Below, piece after piece: positions 58,320-64,000 of a DNA stretch of 64,000 nt. A model generated the notes under the pieces. The model was not told the origin of the DNA, did no database searches, and worked only from the letters and a program-made list of their open reading frames with translations. The stretch is from assembly GCA_963853835.1 (NCBI GenBank), contig OY970832.1, positions 4,794,001 through 4,858,000 of the forward strand. Direction: 5' to 3'. The stretch is from Calendula officinalis (lineage: Eukaryota; Streptophyta; Magnoliopsida; Asterales; Asteraceae). Made by a program: the position numbers and the translations under genes. The first letter of the stretch is position 1. Each line of letters begins with the position of its first letter.

Positions 58320-59179
58320 TCAAGAGATTGATCGTCTTCTTCGTCGCCGCCTTCGCCAACCGGTACTTATGTTCCCGAACCCTCACCATCACCCTCATCA
58401 TCATCTTCATTAAAAAATCGCCAAATCCTTATGAAATTTTCTTGCAACCGATGCCTGAGCTTCTTCAACTATTTTCTTATCACTTTCGCTAAGATTTGTT
58501 GTTACGCCTTTGGCAAAGAATTTCCATGACGGCGCTGTGTCCATGACGCCGTCCCAAAAATGGAACTTTGGGTAATCTTTTAGCACTTCCAAACAATCCT
58601 CGTATCCAAATTGGCGGCGATTTTGCTCATGGAATTGTGTACGAGAAGCTTTCATAATGTCCTCATCCTCGTTCCAATGGACGGCACATTTTTTGTTATT
58701 CCCCTTTACACCATCTTGGGAGTTATGAACCCAATGTTGAGCTAAAATTATGGCGTCTTCGGTTGACCACTTTTTTTTTGCCTTTTAGCAGGTGCTTTTT
58801 CTTTCCCTTTTCTTGTGGGTACCGGTCCTGGTTCTGGTTGGGTGTCGTCCACAAAGTCGGAGGGTGTGGGTGGTGATTGAAAGTTTTGTGACTGGTGAGG
58901 TGTTGTTAGTTGTTGGTATTGAAAGTTTGGTGGTGGTTGTTGGTAGTTGAAGTTTGGTGGTGATTGTTGGAATTGAAAGTTTGGTGGTGGTTGAGAGTAT
59001 GGGTACCAACCTTGGAAGTTGGGTGGTGGATGTTGGTATGGCGCAAAACCCATCGATGGTGTCAGGGTGCTTGCTTGTGCCGACGAAGAACCGGCGGGTG
59101 AGGGTGAGGCATCAATGGGGTTTTCGTTCATTAGATCCCACATGTCGTTAGATACCGATTGGTGACGTTTTTTTGACAT
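58320..59179 (-). pseudogene. PIF/Harbinger ORF1, Myb/SANT-like protein
   Basis: PIF/Harbinger elements encode a Myb/SANT-like DNA-binding protein that recruits the transposase to the ends and carries it into the nucleus. The N-terminal part (59179-58748) begins MSKKRHQSVSN. It is rich in Pro/Asn/Phe/Gln, with repeated PPNFQ-type units, and ends in a basic KGKEKAPAKRQKK segment that could be a nuclear signal. A nine-A run at 58771-58779 (plus-strand T) shifts the frame; one more A would restore it. The continuing frame has EDAIILAQHWV and WNEDEDIM helix-type motifs and the segment from MKASRTQFHEQNRRQFGYED to KFHKDLAIF (58655-58410). An acidic tail follows in a third frame. It is broken in at least two places. 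Confidence 0.75.
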
Positions 59180-59560
59180 TTTTCAAGTTGGTGAAGAAGT
59201 ATGAATTATTTAGAGAGGAGAAGAAGGTGAAATGTGGTGTAAAAATTAGAAGAAATGAGTGTGTATTTATAGATGTAAAAAATTATAAAATTTTGATTTT
59301 TTTTTAATTTATTTGTATTTTTTTGAAAATTTTTAAAAATTGTAAAAAGTTACCGTTATTAAAAAAAATTCTTTAAAAAAACCTTTTTTTTTACTTTTGA
59401 ACGATCAAAATGGAGGGGGCCCACAAAATTCTCGTCATCTCTCTCGTCTCCACACTCACGGATAGAAAGTGGCAAGTGCCACTGATCCCACCGTGCCAAC
59501 GGTTGTGGCTCGCCAGTTGGAGGGGCGGAGGAAGTGGCGAGGCCGTTGGCTGTGATCTTA

Positions 59561-59924
59561 TGATACTTGTTTTGTACTTTTTAAGTTTTTTTAAGCATTC
59601 AGAAAAAGGAAAAGGTCGATAAAATAAAAAAGTTTACGATGGCACTTAAAAATATATATATATATTAAGAGAAATGATATTTAGTTTTACGTCATTTAGT
59701 TATATTCACAGTCATACTCACTTGATAAGATGACATGTATAATCCATTAATTCTCTCTCTTAATATTATCTTTTGATTTTAACAAATGTATTAATCTAAT
59801 GAATAAGACTATCTGTAACATCAAATGATGACTATATACCATTACTCATATCTTAATGCAGGAAGTAGGTTACACTACACTGAATTAACCAATAATATCC
59901 GCGTTTGTGTGTGTAAAACTACTC
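59561..59924. other. AT-rich spacer
   Basis: Nothing recognisable beyond a short TA repeat near 59655. Confidence 0.5.
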
Positions 59925-60065
59925 TTTTTTTTAAAACAGCAAAAAGGGGACGCAAAATAAAGGAGTTTCGGCAAGGCCATCACCCTTAAGCAAGGGACCC
60001 GAGAGCTAACATTAAAAGTTAGCAAGAAGCTACACAACAAAGTACATCAAGAAACTACTTAACCT
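59925..60065 (-). mobile_element. Possible LINE 3' end fragment
   Basis: A T-run (59925-59931) is followed by ACAGCAAAAAGGGGAC and then AGTTAGCAAGAAGCTACACAAC. This matches the arrangement at the 3' end of the LINE at 9143 (poly-T, CCAGCAAATGCATT, AGCAAGAAGCTAGAGAAC). It would be a very short, 5'-truncated minus-strand insertion from a related LINE. The similarity is short. Confidence 0.4.
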
Positions 60066-61230
60066 AACAAATAGAATGAGAAAACGCTCATTTATTTTCA
60101 TTGTAAACCTTTTAATTACATACTAATTTGTTTTTTAGTGATTTATTTGGACCGTTATTTTTACTTTTGTTGAAATCAAACAATCACTATGACGACACTA
60201 AAAAGGGCCCCACATTTTGTATGACTGACCAATTTTGGACAGAATTATTATTGGAACTACGGATATCCGAATACTTTTATCAGAATGATAATGTTTGTAT
60301 AAAAATATCTTTTTGGCATTTTTCTAAAGCATTTTGATAATGTCTGTCTTTAAGGTTGTCATAATTTGACTAATTAGTTAAAAAGTGTAAATAGTATAAA
60401 ATGAAATAATTTTAATTTTTTAAATTTGTTATGCATTGTTATTAACAATTTTAAGAGTAGTTGTTATTAAAACTCTTTCCCCAAAAAATAATATTTATAA
60501 ACCATAATTTTTAATCTAACTACCATATTTGTATAAAAAATTATGGTATACAAATTAATTATCTTTCCCAAAAGTAAAGAGTTTAGGATCCGTCCTAAAT
60601 TCGTTGGGAGCCTAGACAAAAAAATGATTCTTGAATTTTTATTGTAATTGTAAAAATATATATTAATACAAATGGTATATTAAACTACACTGATTCATAC
60701 ACTTTTTAGTACTAATTTCTTTTAATATAAAGTGTATATATTGCATATAAAATTTTTTCTATTGTAGGACACCAATTTTTTATTTTTTTTAATTCTATTG
60801 GAGTGGCTATATAATTATATATAGTAGATAGTGGAAACTAATGGTCTGAGTAGGATAGAGATCGAGAGAAGCAGGAATATGAACTCCTAAAGTAGTCATG
60901 CATTAGAAATAATGTTCTACTAAATATAAGTGGTCATGTTTATAAATATAAGTTTATTATACTTAAATAAGTTTATTTATTTTTTTCAAAATAGGGGTAT
61001 TGTCCTTATGGAGAGGTAATGATATTAGGATGTGATATCTACATCACAAAAACCATTCATACACGCTATAATATATAAATTTTAAAACAAAATGTACAAG
61101 TATATCATAATATAGAATTTGATGCATATATAAGATTATATGATGTATATATCACCAATGACATTAGAAGTAATAAGCTATATGTATATATGTTATCCTT
61201 TTATTTTCTAGGAATCATTTTAGAAAACTC
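60066..61230. other. AT-rich spacer with MITE remnant
   Basis: ATTTTGATAATGTCTGTC near 60334 and GTTGTTATTAAAACTC near 60460 look like worn ends of the GGTTTTGATAAT family. The plus-strand frame at 60128-60337 has no family resemblance. No gene was seen. Confidence 0.4.
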
Positions 61231-61747
61231 TGTTAAATACAAAATACACCTACGGTGCTGAGTTTAGAACAACTCTATATAAATGTCGATCTTTAAGCTC
61301 AAGAATAGTTAGTTCTTGATCTGGAATAAGTATATACAAATCATAATATTGCGGAATTAGTTAAACATATTTGTATAGCTAAACAAAGTTTTTCATCACT
61401 AAAAGCCCCAATTCTACATATAAATATGTAGAACGGTTTTTCGTTAAACAGGATCAAACGACCTTGAGGCTTAGAGAATACACACAAACACGTTAAAATG
61501 TGGGTTCCAAGAACATCTAATTCTATGTCATTTGGTTTCTTTATATACTAGAAAACCTAAGACTTACAAGGAAAAGATAATACTAAATCTTTTAAATTAA
61601 ACAAGATATACTATATCTTTTACAATTATCATTATCTCCTAAATCTTATTCAAATCTTGAACTTCATATCACCGACTTAGGTCCTTGTAGTTTAATAGTT
61701 TTGACATATCAAATCTTTAATGAATATTAATAAAAATATTCCTAACA
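61231..61747 (-). mobile_element. Copia LTR remnant, minus orientation
   Basis: On the minus strand it begins TGTTAGGAATATT and ends GTATTTAACA (517 bp). A purine tract, AAATAGGGGAAGAT, precedes it, which is the polypurine tract of a minus-strand copia element. It is not the same family as the LTR at 20803 but has the same organisation. No target-site duplication was sought successfully. Confidence 0.55.
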
Positions 61748-62462
61748 ATCTTCCCCTATTTGATTTGACAAAACTTGTAGAATTAGCTAGGAATCTTCAA
61801 GTCTCTTCCCCTTTTTGACATAATCAAATAAATCCGAGAAACTTGAACTTCCCCTTGAATGATCAACACTTTTTCTTCCCCTAAAAGTGTGATATCATTC
61901 TTTTGTTCTTCAAGGCTATATCAATTACATTAAAAACCAACTATCTTCTATTTGAAGTTGAAGTAGAAACTCAAACTAAGCATCACATTCGGTCTAAATA
62001 TAGTAATCAGCAACGTCATAATCTTGTATGAGGGACTTGCTTATCTTAGTCTTCAACAGATCTTTTCGTTAAGATTCGGTTGAATTGCAGTTACAACAAT
62101 ACATAACATCTTATGTAGTAAGACTTTCCACTTCTTCTTCAAATAAAATATAATCAATTATCTTCTGTAATCAATTGATAAAGATCAAATATGTAACAAA
62201 TAAAATTTTCCTTTATCTTCATCATGCCTTCAACCTGTGTGTGTGAATAATGTGATTCATTTCACATTATTATCAGATACGATCAATAAACCGTAGTATG
62301 GAACAAACATGGTGTGTATCATGCTTTCCAAAGTATGATGTATCGGTCAAAGGAAGAAATCAGTAGCAAAATTTTCTTCAAAATTTTTTTTCGGTCAGTA
62401 CTGATTAATAACAAAATCCGGAGCACTACTTTCTTCTTTTACTACTGATCAGTAGTAATATC
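61748..62462 (-). mobile_element. Copia internal 3' remnant
   Basis: This is noncoding sequence upstream (in element sense) of the polypurine tract of the LTR at 61231, with several CTTCCCCTTTTTGACA-type purine-tract echoes in 61800-61890. Near its right end it carries ACTACTGAT words, including an 18-bp perfect palindrome (62440-62457), as in the copia element at 17970-25690. It is interrupted at 62463 by the next LTR. Confidence 0.45.
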
Positions 62463-63697
62463 TGTAACATCCTGAGACCCGGCCTAGATTTTTTTTAAAT
62501 TACTTTCGGTAAGTAATTCTTTTTGTTATTATTTTTATATGATTTATGTGATTTAATTGGATTTTAGCGTATTTTAACCAAGGGGTTAAAATTAGATTTA
62601 ATTATTTTTAATAAGCATAAAATTGATAAAATTGCATTTTATTAAACTTTGAATTACAGTTCTGAAAATATCTTCATTATTAAAATCTGAATTGCATAAG
62701 TATTTTAAATAAATAAAACGCAATCTAGACTTTCAGTATTACACTGTGTTAAATGAAATTAAAGCTGTGTGAGGGAAGGGTTGTACGTGGGCGTCAGAGA
62801 GGGCAGGTGTCAAATTGGGTTTTTCTTCCTTGTTCTCTTCCCTGGCTCGACACAAACACACACATTTCACACACATGCATTTTCTTGAAGCTCTCAATTG
62901 AAGAAGATTATAATTGTTTTGTTCTTTCCTCTGATTTTCGGAATCATCACCATCACAAGGTAGGATTCATGCTAATTGTTCATTATTTTGTGTGTTCTTG
63001 CTAGAAAACTTAGGGTTCTTGGGTTATGGAGTTTCTTTGTCTCAAATCATGAAATTGATGAATTGCTAGGGTTTCTATGAAGCTCATAACTAATCTTGTA
63101 TGTTCTAGATGGTTAATTCTGGATTGTAGTGTGAGTTCAAGCCTTGGACCTTAAAACCCAGTTATGGAGTTTTGAAGAAGATGACCAAAACCCACCAAAT
63201 TTGATAAATGGTGTAAATTGGGTTCTTGATGTTTTAACTAGTGTAGAATCATAATTAGAAGTAAATTGACTGAATTTTATGTGCATTGATGTTAAAAATT
63301 GGGTGGTGTTTGGCTAATTGTCTTGAAATGGCCTTAACTAGCTAATTGTGCATTGTTGACTTTTCTAAGTCAACCTAAAAAGATGTTTTGATCAGATTTG
63401 GATATCAAATGGTTATAAATGATTCTAGTATTATTTATATGAGAAATGTAACTATTTTGTAAGTGTTGTTGGTTTAGTTTGATTTTGACCCGTTTGGGCC
63501 TAAATAACTAGAATCGGTCAAGAATGTGTGATTTGGTGCAATACTTGAATTGTGGGGCTTATAGTATGGTTTTGTTATATTTAGACTTATGGTTAAAAAG
63601 GTTTATAGACTTATGCAAGTTTTGGATAATTTATGAATTTTGCATTTTAAGTATTTCGGTTGATTTGGTTACTAACTCGGTTGCATTATTATTACAG

Positions 63698-63759
63698 GCA
63701 AAGGCAAGGGAACTCAGTAATTAGAATACTGAGTTTTCAAGATTGGATTGCTAGCTAAG
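63698..63759 (+). other. Putative 62-nt LTR micro-exon (sister family)
   Basis: The acceptor ATTATTACAG ends at 63697 and the donor AAG|GTGAGT begins at 63760. A possible upstream donor, AAG|GTAGGA, starts at 62960. The length equals that in the LTR at 45301, although the flanking introns have diverged by many indels. Confidence 0.45.
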
Positions 63760-63850
63760 GTGAGTGGATTTAGCCTTCAAACTTTAGATGGGCAATTTGG
63801 TTAGAAATTGGTCAAAATGGTAAAAAGGTGCAGGATTTGGTATCTGGAAG

Positions 63851-63977
63851 AGTTCACGACGCGAACTTGGGTTCGCGTCGCTAACTCGAGACAGGCATTT
63901 GGGGACTGGGTCGTGAAGAAGTTCACGGATCGTGAACTCAAGTTCACGTCGCGAACTTGAGTTCGCGATCGTGAACT
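63851..63977. repeat. Five-palindrome CpG-rich array (sister LTR)
   Basis: Units AGTTCACGACGCGAACT, GGTTCGCGTCGCTAACT, AGTTCACGGATCGTGAACT, AGTTCACGTCGCGAACT and AGTTCGCGATCGTGAACT occur in the same order and spacing as at 46868-46996, again starting 92 bases after the micro-exon. Confidence 0.85.
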
Positions 63978-64000
63978 CTCTTGGGTGCAGTTTTCTTGGC

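Larger units (their letters stand above)
57964..59557. mobile_element. PIF/Harbinger nonautonomous element with ORF1 only
   Basis: Imperfect inverted ends, GACCACTCCCAATGG at the left and the complement of GATCACAGCCAACGG at the right, are flanked by TTA (57961-57963, 59558-59560), the usual 3-bp target duplication of the superfamily. The 1,594-bp element carries only the Myb/SANT-like ORF on the minus strand. The DDE transposase gene is absent, so it would depend on another copy. An AT-rich tandem repeat lies next to the left end. Confidence 0.8.
62463..64000 (+). mobile_element. Related Tekay-like LTR, running off the window
   Basis: It begins TGTAACATCCTGAGACCC and follows the LTR at 45301 in outline, with a CGGTAAGTAAT-like word near the start, shared motifs such as TTGACCCGTTTGGGC, and a later GCTAAGGTGAGTGG. 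It is strongly diverged elsewhere, so it belongs to a sister family. It shows the 62-nt micro-exon (63698-63759) and the five-palindrome array (63851-63977). The preceding bases ATATC (62458-62462) should be the target duplication. Whether it is a 5' LTR or a solo LTR cannot be told. Confidence 0.85.

Noticed and set aside
59410..59622. Plus-strand ORF at the right end of the Harbinger element
   Set aside because: It consists of the element's terminal region and spacer; there is no protein family resemblance.

Overview
This 64 kb window is repeat-dominated plant nuclear DNA. I found no intact host protein-coding gene. The evidence is plant-type Ty3/gypsy and Ty1/copia LTR retrotransposons, an L1-like LINE, a tRNA-derived SINE, Stowaway, PIF/Harbinger, hAT-like and Mutator-like elements, and AT-rich spacers. 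The ORF lying downstream of pol in the copia element resembles one I know from Asteraceae copia elements, so a eudicot and plausibly an Asteraceae genome is my best guess (inference).

The dominant structure is a very recent direct duplication. Positions 1-17969 recur almost identically at 25950-43918. By eye I see about eight substitutions and four one-base homopolymer indels in 17.97 kb. Copy A stops inside a MITE at 17969 and passes straight into the middle of a copia pol gene. Copy B runs on through the intact MITE. The simplest reading is a tandem duplication with a 25,949-bp unit (17970-43918), with the window opening inside the first unit. An assembly artefact is the main alternative.

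Each duplicated block holds, in order: an AT-rich spacer with MITEs; a SINE with target-site duplications; a snRNA-type promoter signature; three TA-flanked MITEs; a 1.2 kb Mutator-like element with long inverted ends; a 5'-truncated LINE on the minus strand; a degenerate LTR-retroelement interior; a 2.73 kb gypsy-type LTR with a 24-bp tandem repeat; and a PIF-like MITE.

Between the blocks (17970-25949) lies a broken copia element. Its integrase-RT-RNase H part is on the plus strand. The rest of RNase H, an accessory ORF, the polypurine tract and one LTR are on the minus strand, as if the 3' half had been inverted.

At 45301-54843 there is a full-length Tekay/Del-like chromovirus. It has 2.3 kb LTRs, a 5-bp target-site duplication (ACAAA), an initiator-Met tRNA primer site and a polypurine tract. 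Its coding region is disabled by two in-frame stops, a changed protease motif and one frameshift. A second, related LTR starts at 62463 and runs off the window. It sits inside another copia remnant (61231-62462). A PIF/Harbinger derivative carrying only the Myb/SANT-like ORF lies at 57964-59557. A short orphan light- or ABA-type promoter signature lies near 56100.

The most interesting signals are: a conserved exon-intron layout inside three different gypsy LTRs, with a 62-nt micro-exon in two of them; an array of five CpG-rich palindromes at a fixed distance after that micro-exon in two related LTRs; the sense-oriented TACTACTGAT motif scattered through the copia element; and the copia inversion whose breakpoint is exactly an LTR terminus.
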